From the NCBI GenBank assembly GCA_023053575.1, contig JAKZAP010000005.1, forward strand, positions 2,294,001 through 2,358,000: a stretch of 64,000 bases of DNA. The letters are read 5' to 3'. Of the stretch, positions 1-12,935 are shown one piece after another (within the stretch, counting starts at the first letter, position 1; every line of letters begins with the position of its first letter). The notes below the pieces were generated by a model. It was not told the origin of the DNA, made no database searches, and saw only the letters and a list, made by a program, of their open reading frames with translations. The stretch comes from Branchinecta lynchi (lineage: Eukaryota > Arthropoda > Branchiopoda > Anostraca > Branchinectidae). Both the position numbers and the translations under genes were made by a program.

Positions 1-28
1 TAGTAGTAAGTTGTGCAACCTTTTCTAG

Positions 29-141
29 TTGTTACTGCTCAAAAGATGTCTGGCTCTGCTATGTACGAATTGGTCAGAGTTGGATATTATGAACTTGTGG
101 GAGAGATCATTCGACTGGAGGGTGACATGGCAACTATCCAG
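29..141 (+). CDS. ATP6V1A: V-type proton ATPase catalytic subunit A, first visible exon
   Basis: First of twelve exons visible here. ATP6V1A is the ATP-hydrolysing A subunit of the cytosolic V1 sector; three A and three B subunits form the head that drives proton pumping into vacuoles, lysosomes and secretory vesicles. The exon follows a pyrimidine tract plus AG at 27-28 and ends before GT at 142. It reads through MYELVRVG and [14 protein letters not shown], which is near-invariant beta-barrel sequence of the family. It starts in phase 1, so one base of a Val codon and roughly 30 N-terminal residues lie upstream of the window. The visible exons sum to about 589 codons, against ~617 for the vertebrate protein. 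Confidence 0.95.
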
Positions 142-1426
<1,285 letters not shown>

Positions 1427-1469
1427 TGATATATTTGGGAAATTTTGTAAGAAGTATGAAGATACGTGT

Positions 1470-1905
1470 AAAGTAAGTAAGTAATTTATTTATAACCCGC
1501 CATTTTGAAAAAGCGGAGCAAATGAAAATATATAAAACACATAAACACACAGAAAAAGACACTAAATTTTCAATCTTCGGCCAGGAAGCAGTGGATAATG
1601 TCGAGCGCTGGTTGGGCCTTGTTGTCCATGATTTTTTTTTTATAGCGACCAGGAAACATCCAAAAGGTAACACTTGCATCTTGAATTTTGAACTTCTCCG
1701 TCAAAGTATGGTTGTGACATAATTTCGACAAGTAGAGCAGGTGCTTTGCATATTTAAAATAACATGATCTCATCTTTTTAATCTCCTTCTTTCGCAGAAC
1801 ATGAGTGACACCAGAACGAAATAGTATAGAAGGAGCGCAGAAGGTGCTGTACAAATTTCCCAAAGCTTTACGATTATAGCGCCCCCAGTTGGGGAAAGTA
1901 GACAA
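1470..1905 (-). mobile_element. 5'-truncated LINE 3' end with (TTAC)n tail
   Basis: The minus-strand reading contains KKMRSCYFKYAKHLLYL. This matches the C-terminal end of the RT-type ORF2 of the LINE at 11289-12926 (KRKIRSCFYRFCKFLLGLP). A 3' UTR with the AATGGCGGGTTA-type motif and a short TTAC-repeat tail at 1471-1486 follow. Related pieces lie at 31560-31932, 23119-23202 and 48850-48935. It is a dead retrotransposon fragment. Confidence 0.7.
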
Positions 1906-2167
1906 GTGGTTATTTTTAAATTGTAAATAGTATTTTATGTGAATTTTAGGGTGACCCCAGAGGGTGGGAATTAATGAGTGGTTTATGTAATCTTAGATTC
2001 ATGATTGACCCAGGAAGTGGAAAATAGCGAGAAAAGGAAGAAAATCAGTGATGAACGCTTACCCAGATTCAGACGACGTCTTGAGAAAGACCGTCTAACC
2101 CTTTTACAATATTGACGAAGCCAGTTGGCTAAATATTTCTTTGATTTGTATATGATTGGAAGGACTA

Positions 2168-2286
2168 AAGTATTGGACAATACTTAAGAAACTTGGGAAA
2201 GTTTCTTGGAAGAAACTTGGGAAGTTTCCCATTCCCATTGGGAAGTTTTGTATTGGACAATACTTAAGAAACTTGTTAAGTTTCTT
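2168..2286. repeat. Duplicated pair of short palindromes
   Basis: AAGTATTG-GA-CAATACTT (2168-2185) abuts AAGAAACTT-GGGA-AAGTTTCTT (2186-2207). The same pair recurs in slightly changed form at 2250-2286. Each unit can form two adjacent hairpins with 7-9 bp stems. It may be a terminal piece of an unknown transposon; no function is evident. Confidence 0.6.
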
Positions 2287-2399
2287 CTCTCCAAACCCCA
2301 GCATCGAGACATCTTACCACTCACTGCACCGCTCAACAACCGTACGCGTCACCAAAATAAACTGGTTCCAGTAGCTTCGTGAACGAACCGCCACGCAAA

Positions 2400-2575
2400 T
2401 TCGTTTGTACCTTTTTTTACGGATTTTTACGGATTAAACAAAGACGAGTGATATTTTCTCTTTTTTTTTGTTTTTTTTGTGTTAGTTTGTTATTTAGTAT
2501 AGTGAAGCAATGCAAATTAGCTGTCAGCTACAGTGTTGTTTAAATAAACCTATCTCTCTCTCTCTCTCTCTCTCA
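2400..2575 (+). mobile_element. LINE-like 3' end with CT microsatellite tail
   Basis: AAATAAACCTATCTCTCTC... closes this block. The same junction (GTAAATAAACC followed by CT repeats) ends the recognisable LINE fragment at 57160-57515, so this is probably the same family with the coding part lost. Confidence 0.5.
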
Positions 2576-2730
2576 CAATTTATCCTTTGTGGTAAGAAAC
2601 ACAGGACAGGAGCAATCGGGTTTCAGTAGCCTAAGTAACAAGAATTGGCTTTGATTTAAGGAAAGATCGCATTTGTGAAGTACGATTATGGTAAAAGTTG
2701 CATCTGTCAATCTGATTTTCTTTTTTTCAG

Positions 2731-2835
2731 GGTATCCACGATCTCACTCAGAGCATCTACATTCCCAGAGGTATTAACACTCCAGCTCTAAGTCGTACAG
2801 TAACCTGGGATTTCCTGCCAAATCGGAATGTGAAG
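2731..2835 (+). CDS. ATP6V1A: ATP6V1A exon (35 codons)
   Basis: Phase-0 exon after a C/T tract and CAG, ending before GTACTA at 2836. It encodes [20 protein letters not shown] and then [10 protein letters not shown], the start of the A-subunit-specific non-homologous region. Both junctions keep frame with the neighbouring exons. Confidence 0.95.
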
Positions 2836-5082
2836 GTACTATACAGCCTTTTATCATGCGTTGCAAGTTACTTTTTGGCCTGTTGTATAGTTAAGGTTAA
2901 CTTCAGACATCGAGGTTGATATCGGAAAATAACACAGAGACGGTCTTTGAGAGTAACCTATCCGAGCCGAAGGTGAGGTTCATATTTGTAAATAGCCATC
3001 GAGGTTGTAATTCCGATATCAAACGAGATGGAGGTCTGTTAATTGTTTTAACTTTTTTGAACAGAAATCATCTCTGGAGGCTGATATGACCTCATATCAT
3101 CCTCTCTGGAGGCTCATATGACTTATATCATCCTCGCATATCTACCGATAACTTTAATTATCGTAATATAACTGACGTGGGTCATATGAGGAGCATTAGA
3201 TACCTCTTTGAGAAAAGTTATAAAGGAATAATCTACTTCTTTGCTCAGTTCATATGGAGAGCCAGTGGTTGTATAGCAAAGCTTCTATTTACCGTTTCGT
3301 CGGTGAATCCTCGTTCGCCTTTTACTTATTCATCTTTTCTTAGTTAGAGTTTTCAGATAACTAGCACTGCAATAGTCGGCTTGCCATATACCGATCACTT
3401 TTCGGTCTGTCTGTCGGTCGGTCAGACCATTTATCTCAAGCTAGGGTACTACGAGAAGTGCTAGGATGATGAAACGTGGCAGGCATATTAGGGACCACAC
3501 CTAACTAACTTGGAAATAGTCCCTCCCCCGATTCAACCACCATGGGGGGAGTGGAGGGATAGGGAATCCGGAATATTACGTATTTTTAACTTTTGAACGG
3601 GGAATCGGATCTTAATGAAACTTGATATTTGGAAAGACCTCCTGTCTCAGGTGTCACACTTCAAGTCCGGAATGGATCCGGTGACTGTGGGGGAGTTGGA
3701 GGGGGAACTGGAAATCGTGTGTCATATTCAGAGTGGATGGATCGGGATGAAACTTGGGGGAAGAACAAGCACAAGCCCCAGATACATAATTGACAAGACC
3801 GGATCGGATCCGAGCACTTTGTGGGGAGTTGGAGGGAGGGTTCCGGAATTCCGGTGATCCCGACTTAAGATGCTTACACATGTGCTAGGACGATGAAACT
3901 TGGCAGGCATATTAGGGACCCGACGAAACTTTGGAAACAGTCACTTCCCCGATCCGACCTCCAAGGTTGAGTGGAGGGACTGAGGGAGGGGGAATCCGGA
4001 AAATTGATGTATTCATAGCTTTTGAACGTGGAATCACGTCTTGATCAAACTTGATATTTGGAAAGACCTCGTGTCTCAGGTGTCACACTTCAAGTCCGGA
4101 ATGGATCCGGTGACTGTGGGGGGAGCTGGAGGGGGAACCGGAAATCGTGTGACATGTTCAGAGTGGACGGATTGGGATGGAACTTAGTGGGAAGAACAAG
4201 CACAAGCCCTAGATACATAGTTGACAAGACCGGACCGGATCCAAGCACTGTAGGGGGAGTTGGAGGGAGGGTTCCGGAATTCCGGTGATCCCGACTTAAG
4301 ATGCTTACACATGTGCTAGGACGATGAAACTTCGCAGGCATATTAGGGACCCGACCAAACTAACTAACCAAATCCGACTACCGTGGGGAGAGTGGAGGGG
4401 GGAATCGGATATATTGACGTATTTATAACTTTTGAACCGGGAATCGGATCTCAATGCAACTTAGTATTCGGAAAGAGCTCGTGTCTCAGATGTCCCATTT
4501 CAAGTGCGGACAGGATCCGATCAATGTGGAGGAGTCGGGGGGGGGGAGATTTTGTGACACGCTTGGAATATAACGATTGGGATAAGACTTGGTGGGAAGA
4601 ACAAGCGTAAGCCCTAGATACATCAGTGATAGAACCGGGCCGGATTCGGTCACTCTGGTGGAGTTGGAGGGGGGTTTTGAATTCCAGTGATCGCAGGTGA
4701 AGGTAGATTCCATTATGATGATTCCAGAAGAAAAAAAATTACCAAACGATACAATCTCGTGATTTTCAAGGGTCCATCGTCATTCTTATTTACCAAGTCT
4801 TGCAAGTGCCATATGAGCTTCCAGCTCTTTTGAATTTTGTTTTTCAAGTTCTGAAAGAGATGGGCTTGATCTAGTTCTTTGGAATCGTTCTCACTTCTAA
4901 AAAAAACGACTTGTTGTTTTTCTTTTTGGACCACTTTAGCTTTACTGAGTATTTGGCTTTTATAATCAGTGATGAAGTATTACAACATAAATACTGTGTA
5001 GAAAGGAAGAGTGTTATTTTCTAAAGTTATAGCACGGATGCCTCTATATGATTCGCAGACAAGTTTTATTTTCTTCTTTCAG
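2836..5082 (+). other. ATP6V1A intron filled by a composite repeat
   Basis: GT-AG intron of 2.2 kb. A long repeat (3370-4832, reverse orientation) takes up most of it. Nothing is recognisable in 2836-3369 or 4833-5082. Confidence 0.8.
3370..4832 (-). repeat. Composite 'AAGTTTCATC' repeat, reverse copy
   Basis: Reverse-oriented relative of the arrays at 60605-64000. It consists of diverged blocks, each carrying ATGAAACTTGGCAGGCAT, AACAAGCACAAGCCC and GGAGTTGGAGGG-type segments; the blocks at ~3615-3920 and ~4040-4345 are clearly duplicates. It ends at 4809-4832 with CAAGTGCCATATGAGC, the inverse of the start of the copies at 60607 and 62216. Short open frames inside it are by-products of the G/C-rich repeats and are not genes. 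Confidence 0.7.
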
Positions 5083-5220
5083 GTTGGGAGTCATATTACA
5101 GGTGGAGACATCTACGGTTCGGTGGCAGAAACACGGCTGGTTGGACACAACCTAATGCTGCCACCCAAAGCAAGGGGAACGGTAACATGGATTGCTCCTG
5201 CAGGGAATTACACTGTTGCG
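5083..5220 (+). CDS. ATP6V1A: ATP6V1A exon (46 codons)
   Basis: Phase-0 exon after TTCTTTCAG and before GTAAGT. It encodes [16 protein letters not shown]... through APAGNYTVA, the core of the bulge domain unique to A subunits. It is intact. Confidence 0.95.
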
Positions 5221-5375
5221 GTAAGTCGAAACTTGGGAAAGGCTTGGGCGGTGTAGGAGTGTGTGGGTACGAATGAACGAATAAATTTCTTAAAAAAAAA
5301 ACTCACGGGCCATGTCAGGAAGAATAAAAAAATAAATATGGAACACTGGAACATAGAAAACAAAAACTGACCATA

Positions 5376-5485
5376 TTTGATAGTGCAAAACGGATACGTC
5401 AGCTGAATTTTATCAGAGCTGCCAAGAAGGGCCGAAAAGTAGCTCTAATAAAATTCAGCTGACGTATCCGTTTTGCACTATCAAA
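5376..5485. mobile_element. MITE, TTTGATAGTGCAAAAC family, copy 1
   Basis: Nearly the whole 110 bp is a foldback. TTTGATAGTGCAAAACGG at the left is mirrored by CCGTTTTGCACTATCAAA at the right, and both arms run on through ACGTCAGCT to the AGAGCT and GGGCCGAAA region. Sister copies are at 21327-21562 and 49168-49337. A tail (CAGTCAGCTTGGGCTGAA) follows or precedes all three, so the true unit is probably a little longer on one side. Confidence 0.85.
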
Positions 5486-6761
5486 AATGATTCGCAGTCA
5501 GCTTGGGCTGAAAGAATATTTACAAACAAACCGAAAATTAACATCTACAGAAATAATTTTCGATGGGCAGTAGCTACTTTTAGGAATCTACCCAGTCTTT
5601 CGGAGATCACCCAGTCCATACGTGAAAACAAAATCCGTTTCGTCCCAGACCAAACCTCCCGACCTTTCGATGATTTTTGGAGGCATAACGCACTGTCCTG
5701 GTACAGTAGATTTGATGCGAAACTCTGAAAATGTGAAGAATGGGCACCGTTGCATGAGCTTGCTGGAACTTGAAACTGTACTGCACTTGATGCGTGCAGT
5801 ACGGCAGGTGTAGGATTCAGTCTCAAGTTTGAAACAATTTGATACAAGGTTGCGCAGTTTCAACATCCAACACTTACGATGGGATCTACAAATGTTACGG
5901 AATTATTTGTTGTTGTGACCTTTTAAGTGTTATTGTGTCGTTAAAAGTATAATTGCTAACCATTTTCAGTGTTATATTTTACGTATCGTAGTTTGACTTT
6001 AACATTAACAAATTGTGTGTTGTGAATTGAAATCGCGCATCCTTTTTATAAATGTTATGAAACTTCTGACAGTCTATAGCGTCATTGGGATTCACTGTAT
6101 GAAGTTCAAAATTTCAGGAACAAGAACGGATTTTGCAAATGGAGTAGTAGAGCTAACTCGTGTACGAGGCACATCTGGTCATATAAGGTTCTTCATTGCA
6201 TTCCATTTCATCATGGACTGAAACTTAGAGAATATTTATCTTACTGAATGCCTTTGTTTACTCTGGGAATTGGAAGAAATAGGACCACAGCCACATCGGA
6301 AGACCTGTTGAATTATGCAATACTGGCTTTTCTTTATAAGAAAAATTATGTCACTTGGATGTTTGGCTAATTTGAAGTCTCTTTTTGCCTGATGTACGGT
6401 AATTGTTTTAGAAAATCAGAAACCGGTAAGTTTTCTCGGAATAAAAGAAATTGGCTTCTTTCTGCGACTTCAGGAGAAAAGTCACGTTAGCGAAATAACA
6501 GGCAATTGCGAACTAATTATCTAGACATTCCTAGATTTCCGTAGAGTTAATAACAATAATAATAATAACAATCTTTATTCTTTCCCTTTATCACAATGCA
6601 ATAACATGGGTATCGTCAAACAAGAAGAAGAGAAAACACAGAAGACGCAACATGAGGAACACACATGATGAGCTATCACTTCGACTTGAGGATATTGTCG
6701 TTGTAGTGCTTTACATAGTATGGCACGAAGGAGTTTAAAAATCTTGTCGTCGAGTGATGTG

Positions 6762-7265
6762 CGAGGGGCCGACGACTCTAATTTTTTATCTACACCATTC
6801 CGGAATAACATAATAATCCTGACCATTCCGGATTATTCCTGGCCATTCCGGATTATTCCTAACCATTCCGGATTATTCCTAACTATTCCGGATTATTCCT
6901 AACCCTCTGTATGGGATATAATTCCAGTTGAATTAGAAATTCGAGTCATCTGGCATCCTTCATGGCTACAGTGGAGAGATTTTTCCTTGCAAAAGGATAG
7001 TAATGATGAGTGAGTGTTTTTTGTAAGCAGAATATTTGTTGTATATGTATGAATGGCATGTAGAATAATATAAAAATAGTGTTACCACATTATGTAGAAT
7101 AGAGAAGACTGCCACCTAATAAAATTTAATCTAATCTAATACAATCCATTCTAGATTATTCTTGACCATTCCGGATTATTCCTGACTATTCCTGATTATT
7201 CCTGACCATTCCGGATTATTCCTTCGGGACGTGTACACCATTCCGGGAGAGTCGTCGACCCCTCG
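6762..7265. mobile_element. hAT-like non-autonomous element with internal minisatellite
   Basis: Terminal inverted repeats CGAGGGGCCGACGACTCT and AGAGTCGTCGACCCCTCG differ by one base. Perfect 8-bp duplications GTGATGTG flank the element at 6754-6761 and 7266-7273, as in hAT or P superfamilies. The interior contains two blocks (about 6795-6905 and 7145-7245) of a ~20-bp tandem repeat, ATTCCGGATTATTCCTGACC with variants. They are separated by a unique segment ending in an AATCTAATCTAAT stretch that looks like a retroposon tail. No transposase is present. Confidence 0.85.
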
Positions 7266-7328
7266 GTGATGTGTAGGTATTGGGAAATAGCAGAAAGCTG
7301 AAAGTTTACACTTGTCTTTTCTGCTTAG

Positions 7329-7480
7329 GATGAGATCCTAGAGACGGAGTTCAATGGTCAGAAGACTCGTTACTCCATGTTGCAAGTCTGGCCTGTACGA
7401 CAGCCTCGCCCTGTTGTGGAGAAGCTCCCAGCAAACTACCCCCTCCTTACAGGCCAGCGTGTTTTGGATGCCCTCTTTCC
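7329..7480 (+). CDS. ATP6V1A: ATP6V1A exon (start of nucleotide-binding domain)
   Basis: Phase-0 start after TGCTTAG; it ends two bases into a Pro codon before GTAAGT at 7481. It encodes [18 protein letters not shown] and [14 protein letters not shown], the lead-in to the ATP-binding domain. The split codon is completed by the first base of the next exon. Confidence 0.95.
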
Positions 7481-9437
7481 GTAAGTGTCAGTTGGTTTGT
7501 TTAATTAAGAGTCTGGGGGATTCTAAAAAGCCCAAATCCCTTCGGAGTAAGATGGCAGGTGCATCGCACCACGTGGCACGGAAGAAGAAAGGCATTATTT
7601 TAGTGCATTTTTGGGTGTAGACTCTAACGCCTACTTCTGAGTCAACAGAATTCTCTCATTCACCACACCACTGTCAGAACCAACCCTCACCCTTTAAGTC
7701 GAAGTGGAATTACAAAATAAAATTCAACCTCAAAGGAGCCCTGGCACTATTTACTACTCAACTTACAGTATTTCAAAATATTTGAATACTTTAAAACTAG
7801 GCTGTGCTTTTGACGAATAACCCACGGTTTTGGCTGTTTTAAGCCTTTTCCGACACCCGTTGATTTGTAGCCAAAACAGGGAAACAGTTTACATCACCAG
7901 CTTTTCTGATGGAAAAACATCTCGCAAACAACCGTTGACAGCGTGATACACATCGAAGGTAGCAAAACACGGCAAGTGAGAAAATCAGTGTGGTTTTGTT
8001 AGAGGGGTTAGAATGTACCGTACGAAATTTGGGTCTCCAAGTTTAGAAGTATTATGAGTGATGATCGAAGTAGGTTGCGTTAGTATTATAGGTAAGCCAG
8101 GTCCTTTAAGAGTCGAAGTGAAATTATACAAAGCGAAATTCAACCTTAAGATTAGCCAAGCTCGACGATGAATTTGGAGAAGTCAACATTCTCCACCCAG
8201 TTGGGTAAAATAAAAAAGAAAGGCCAAATTTGCAATTGAGTTTCCAAATTTCAGTTCGAATTTTTTTTACCAAACACACATGCAGTTAATCCAGAACAAC
8301 AAACTCGCATTCACTCTTAAAGATTAACTGAAAAGCCAACTTGTTTTTGTATCTTTAGTTGAAGACGCTGAATTATTTGGATTGTGTTAAGGGATTTTTT
8401 TTCTCGTTCAGACCATCTACGGCCGTTCTCACAGCGCAAATTTCTACTACAACGCGGAAAATTCGAATCTCAACACAAGCGCGGCTTTTCAGTATCCACT
8501 GGTGTGCTAGGTGGTCAGTGTTCACTGCGTGAACATTATTTTTCGTAAATCACTTCCGTCAATCATACAACCCACGTACAAGCGCGTAGAGGTACCACAA
8601 ATCCGACAGAGAAAGTCCATCATACGAAAATCGATTTTTCGTGATTAGCGGAGCAACGAAGTAACGCATTTAGAGTCTTCAAACCTATTTAAGGGAATAA
8701 GTGACGAGTAACTATACTACCATATTTAAGCCCTTTTTGGTTAAACTATAAGAAGCCTCTTGGTCTGTGCAGAGTTATTTTTTCACCTTTCACAGACAAC
8801 CTTCTCTCGTCACATCATTTACCCAATTCCTCCCTGATCCAAAATCTCCCATGGAGTCACAAAATTCACCTCCCAATAAATACCCCTTTAATTTACTCTT
8901 AAAAAGAAATATGTTTTCAGCCTCCCCCATAATGGGTGACGGCCGACGGTCGCGCATTGACTAAGTCTGGTGTACACTTTAACTCCGTTCGGCTAAGCGA
9001 GGCTACATGGCTGATGATATAAGTATGATTAAGATATGAGACGAGCGTAGCGAGTCGCTGTCCCCACTTCTCAGTAACGCTTTCCAAAAGTGTAAAACTT
9101 ATGTTTGTAATCGGCCCGGGTCGCAAATACCTACACGTAAGTTCCAGAACCAAGCACGATTTATTTTATTTATTAATACCAAAAACGGTAAGCTAAGAGC
9201 TTGTTGCTATTTGCTTTATCATGTATATATGTCTCGCTTAGCTTGACGAGTTAAGAGGACACAGTTTGTCTGGTATCGTGGTTCCAGGAGTTGACAATCG
9301 TGGTGATCACTGTAAGTCATTCATTCATTCATTTATTCTTACTGTACAAACTACATAACAAAGAAACAAGACCCCCTGAAGCTATTTTGTTGGGGATTCA
9401 AGCTTCTATTAGACACTGCTACTTCGCCGTCTTTCAG
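7481..9437 (+). other. ATP6V1A intron
   Basis: GT-AG intron of about 2 kb. 7640-8150 is a dispersed repeat. 8150-9437 holds no feature I recognise beyond a short ATTC-repeat stretch near 9325-9345. Confidence 0.8.
7690..8150. repeat. Dispersed ~450-bp repeat with short direct terminal repeats
   Basis: Matches 49770-50275 along its length (shared TTTTAGCC, AAACTAGGCTGTG and GGTCCTTT landmarks). A segment containing CTTTAAGTCGAAGTG and AAATTCAACCT at about 7697-7740 recurs at about 8139-8190. The second copy (49770-50275) is interrupted by an insertion ending in an AATC-repeat tail. Confidence 0.55.
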
Positions 9438-9624
9438 GTGTGTGCTTGGTGGCACGACAGCCATTCCCGGCGCTTTCGGCTGCGGCAAAACCGTCATTTC
9501 TCAGTCCCTGTCAAAGTACAGTAACAGTAACGTCATCATTTACGTCGGATGTGGTGAGCGTGGTAACGAGATGTCCGAAGTACTTCGTGACTTCCCCGAG
9601 CTCACGACTGAAATCGGAGGCCAG
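9438..9624 (+). CDS. ATP6V1A: ATP6V1A exon carrying the Walker A motif
   Basis: The exon begins with the third base of a split Pro codon after TTTCAG and ends with CAG before GTAAGC. It encodes GAFGCGKT, the P-loop that binds ATP phosphates, then [11 protein letters not shown] with the catalytic Glu region, and VLRDFPEL. It is the most diagnostic exon of the gene. Confidence 0.97.
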
Positions 9625-10212
9625 GTAAGCTGAACACTTTACGAGTATTTAGTCGAGTAAAGACTTCTTTATTCTCTTTTGGGCTGAAATCAGTTATTGA
9701 TTTTAGTTTCGAAAATAGCAGGTTATGGTACGTAGATCAACACCGTATTAATCCTTCAAAAATGAAAATTATCGTCACTTGCTTTGGTGACTTTCAAATG
9801 AAAAGTAATTATTATTATATTATTAATTTTATTACCCATCATAATATATAAATACACACAAAACATGGAGGAAAAGCTAAACAATACACAACACTACATA
9901 ATCAACAACAAATTATCAGCTATTTCAGGGGTCTATATATATCGCTTGTCGGATCAAGATCTTGCCTATACCGCAGTAAACGCTTCTGCACAGCAATTAC
10001 GGGCTGGGCTACTCCGTACTTCCTTGATATACTGCTGTTGCTTGACCAAGGCGGAAGTCGCAAGAACTATCACCTTGAAAAGGGGAAGCTTGAAACTGTT
10101 GAAAGTCGAAATAGCGGTCCTCGTCCAAAAATGGTATATGGATACCTATTTTGTGGGCGGTATGGAATTTCTGCCTTGGATTTGACTCTGTCCTAATAAA
10201 TGACAATTTTAG
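9625..10212 (+). other. ATP6V1A intron
   Basis: AT-rich GT-AG intron of 588 bp. I see no repeat or gene in it. Confidence 0.8.
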
Positions 10213-10536
<324 letters not shown>

Positions 10537-11288
10537 TAAGCAGTACCTATGTAGAGTTAACTGTTATCGTCAATGTAGTTAGTTGTGTTGGTCCTATCCC
10601 ATTCTATACCACACATTAGGGATATAGTATATCCCGCATTCGAAGATCCGCTCGTCTGGCTTACGCTACCGTATTAGGTCTCTGACCCCTGTGGAGGTTT
10701 ACGTCCACCAAGCTGGTAACCGCTCCAGTTGACCCTGGATACCCCAGTTAATAGTTTTCTGTCCCTTATATAGTAGTAACAGTAATTTATTTCTGACCCA
10801 CCGTCTTTAAAAGGCCTGTAGTAACGAGCAAAAAAAAAATACCACGGAATCCATTATGTTTAGAATTAATCGTTTTGTCAGTGAGAATTTCAGTTGAACT
10901 GAAGTTTTAGGCGACTGAAGCACGTATTATCCGTTCCATGGACCCCCCCCCCCCCCCCCGACCTGTCCGGGTGCGCATAGGAAGTTATATCCTGCTTGTA
11001 TTTGCAGTTTAAAGATATATGTTGTGTTTATGGCGAAAGCTGAATATTATATATCTATCTATCTATATATCTATCTATCTATCTTATTGAATGAATGAAT
11101 GAATGAATTTTATTTCCCGCTAATTAAAGGCAAAAGCACAAAAGCGGAGTATAGGAAAAGAGAGAAAGCAAAATCACAAAAAATTTCACAACATCAAAAG
11201 AAAGAAAAAACACTTCAACACAGGCACTCAGACATTTAACTCGTAACAACGCGACTGTTTACACCCATATTTACAAACAAAAGCACAA

Positions 11289-12926
11289 CTAGTAACGTAT
11301 AGCCTCAGTGAGACTATTGTCAGACCTTAAACTTTGTCGGAACTTTTCAATTCTGTCTTTAACAGCACAGAAAGGCTCTGGGACATTATACTTCTTGCTC
11401 ACATAAGTGTTCCGTGTCCACGGAGGTAAACCTAGCAGAAACTTGCAAAAACGGTAAAAGCAAGAACGAATTTTACGCTTATTTAGATCTGATAGCAGGC
11501 GCCAAAATGGAGAAAGAGCGAGTATGTGCGGCATGACCAGACTTGCGAATAGCCGAGCTCGAATATGCCGATTGTAACATGCTTTAGATGATAAGATCAT
11601 GCCATATGCCTTACGAGTTTTGCTCGCAAAATCCTCTACTAATAGAGAACGAGTTGTTCTGATACTATCACCAATAGGGAGGCCTAGGTATACTAGACTA
11701 GAAGAAGGCTGGATGGTCTGATCACCAAGCTTTACAGGAGGAGCAGGATCACCACTTTTGCGGTTGAAAATAACAACCTCTGTTTTTGCCTCATTAAATG
11801 AAAGGCCGATCTTATTGTACGACTCGCTTAGGGACAGGAAGTTTGACTCTGTTGCACTAATAGAACGGCTCAGATTCAAAATGTCGTCAGCGTAGTTTAA
11901 CAACGAAATATCTAATCCTAAATACACAAAACTGGGCTTTGTCACATTCTGAGCTTCACTAACGCTATTATTGTAGAGAGGAGGCGAAGATAGAGCTCCT
12001 TGACGTATTCCCTTTCTAACGGGAATTACTACTGGTGAAATTTTCACACCATTTGGCAGAAGGATCTTCACTTTGACTTTAAGCTTACTGTACAGATCAC
12101 GAAAAGGAATCAAAATAGACCGGTCAAGACCGCGGTTAGACGCACTTAGAAGCAGCTGGCCGTGTATACCGGAATCGAAAGCTCGTGTTACGTCGAGCGC
12201 TGAAATGATAACGTACTCACCGGTTCGGTCACATTCTAGAAGTACATTACAAATAAGGTGGTGTGCGTGCTCTCTGCTACTTCCCTTTTTGAAGCCAAAT
12301 TGGTTATCGCGAGTATAACATACACGGGTAATTTCACCAAGAACAAGTAATTCAAAAATTTTACAGAGCACAGGCGCAACAGTAATTGGACGATGTGAGC
12401 TACACTGTGAGGGATCTTTGCCCTTTTTCAGAACCGGTGTTACAAGGCCTACAGAAAATGAATCAGGTACTAAACCACTCGCAAATATCATTTGATAAAG
12501 CAATGTAAGATATTCAAAAAGCATAAAACTACCGTTAGTCAAATGCAGACCACATATTTTGTCGTCGCCCTTAGAAGTTTTCTTTTTGACCTTGCGAATT
12601 GCCTCACAAACACTGGAATACGAAACAGAAAATCCGGGGCTAGAAAGATCGCTGCATCCGAGTTTTTCATCCAACTCTTTTTCAAACTGTACTTCAAGCT
12701 GTGGGTCAGGTGCACAGAACTCGGCAGAGAAATAATCATTCCATTCAGTCTCGGAGGGACCAAGCTGCGTGGAGCTACACGATTTATTTTTTTTACTACG
12801 AAGAAACTTCCACACTTCGTTAGGGTTACTTGCGACACGAGCACTATTCTCATCTATGATGTTTATACGATGCTTAGATAAACACTTGGCGAACTTTCTC
12901 TTTGTATGCAAACGGGTTTGATTCAC
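11289..12926 (-). CDS. LINE ORF2, reverse transcriptase portion
   Basis: The 545-residue frame carries RT motifs in order: ALDVTRAFDSG (motif A), KGIRQGALSSP (motif B) and NYADDILNLS (YADD, motif C). A basic C-terminal region (CFYRFCKFLLGLP) recurs in other LINE fragments of the window. The protein would copy LINE RNA at a nicked genomic target. It lies in the same frame as the endonuclease ORF at 12936-13967 and is separated from it only by a TGA at 12936-12938 plus four sense codons, so the two are one gene broken once. The Met at 12926 is therefore not the original start. Confidence 0.9.
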   Translation of the reverse strand: MNQTRLHTKRKFAKCLSKHRINIIDENSARVASNPNEVWKFLRSKKNKSCSSTQLGPSETEWNDYFSAEFCAPDPQLEVQFEKELDEKLGCSDLSSPGFSVSYSSVCEAIRKVKKKTSKGDDKICGLHLTNGSFMLFEYLTLLYQMIFASGLVPDSFSVGLVTPVLKKGKDPSQCSSHRPITVAPVLCKIFELLVLGEITRVCYTRDNQFGFKKGSSREHAHHLICNVLLECDRTGEYVIISALDVTRAFDSGIHGQLLLSASNRGLDRSILIPFRDLYSKLKVKVKILLPNGVKISPVVIPVRKGIRQGALSSPPLYNNSVSEAQNVTKPSFVYLGLDISLLNYADDILNLSRSISATESNFLSLSESYNKIGLSFNEAKTEVVIFNRKSGDPAPPVKLGDQTIQPSSSLVYLGLPIGDSIRTTRSLLVEDFASKTRKAYGMILSSKACYNRHIRARLFASLVMPHILALSPFWRLLSDLNKRKIRSCFYRFCKFLLGLPPWTRNTYVSKKYNVPEPFCAVKDRIEKFRQSLRSDNSLTEAIRY

Positions 12927-12935
12927 TACTCCATC

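Larger units (their letters stand above)
5221..7328 (+). other. ATP6V1A intron with several MITEs
   Basis: GT-AG intron of 2.1 kb. It contains a TTTGATAGTGC-type MITE (5376-5485), the end of a CACTGTCAGAAG-type element (near 6056-6077), a possible reverse LINE 3' tail rich in AAT repeats (about 6550-6620), and a hAT-like element (6762-7265). Confidence 0.8.

Noticed and set aside
3615..4713. Gly- and Pro-rich open frames on both strands
   Set aside because: Same explanation: diverged copies of the AAGTTTCATC repeat read by chance.
6575..6826. 83-residue minus-strand frame as a gene
   Set aside because: It runs across the left edge of the hAT-like element and an AAT-repeat tail; probably a LINE 3' UTR remnant.
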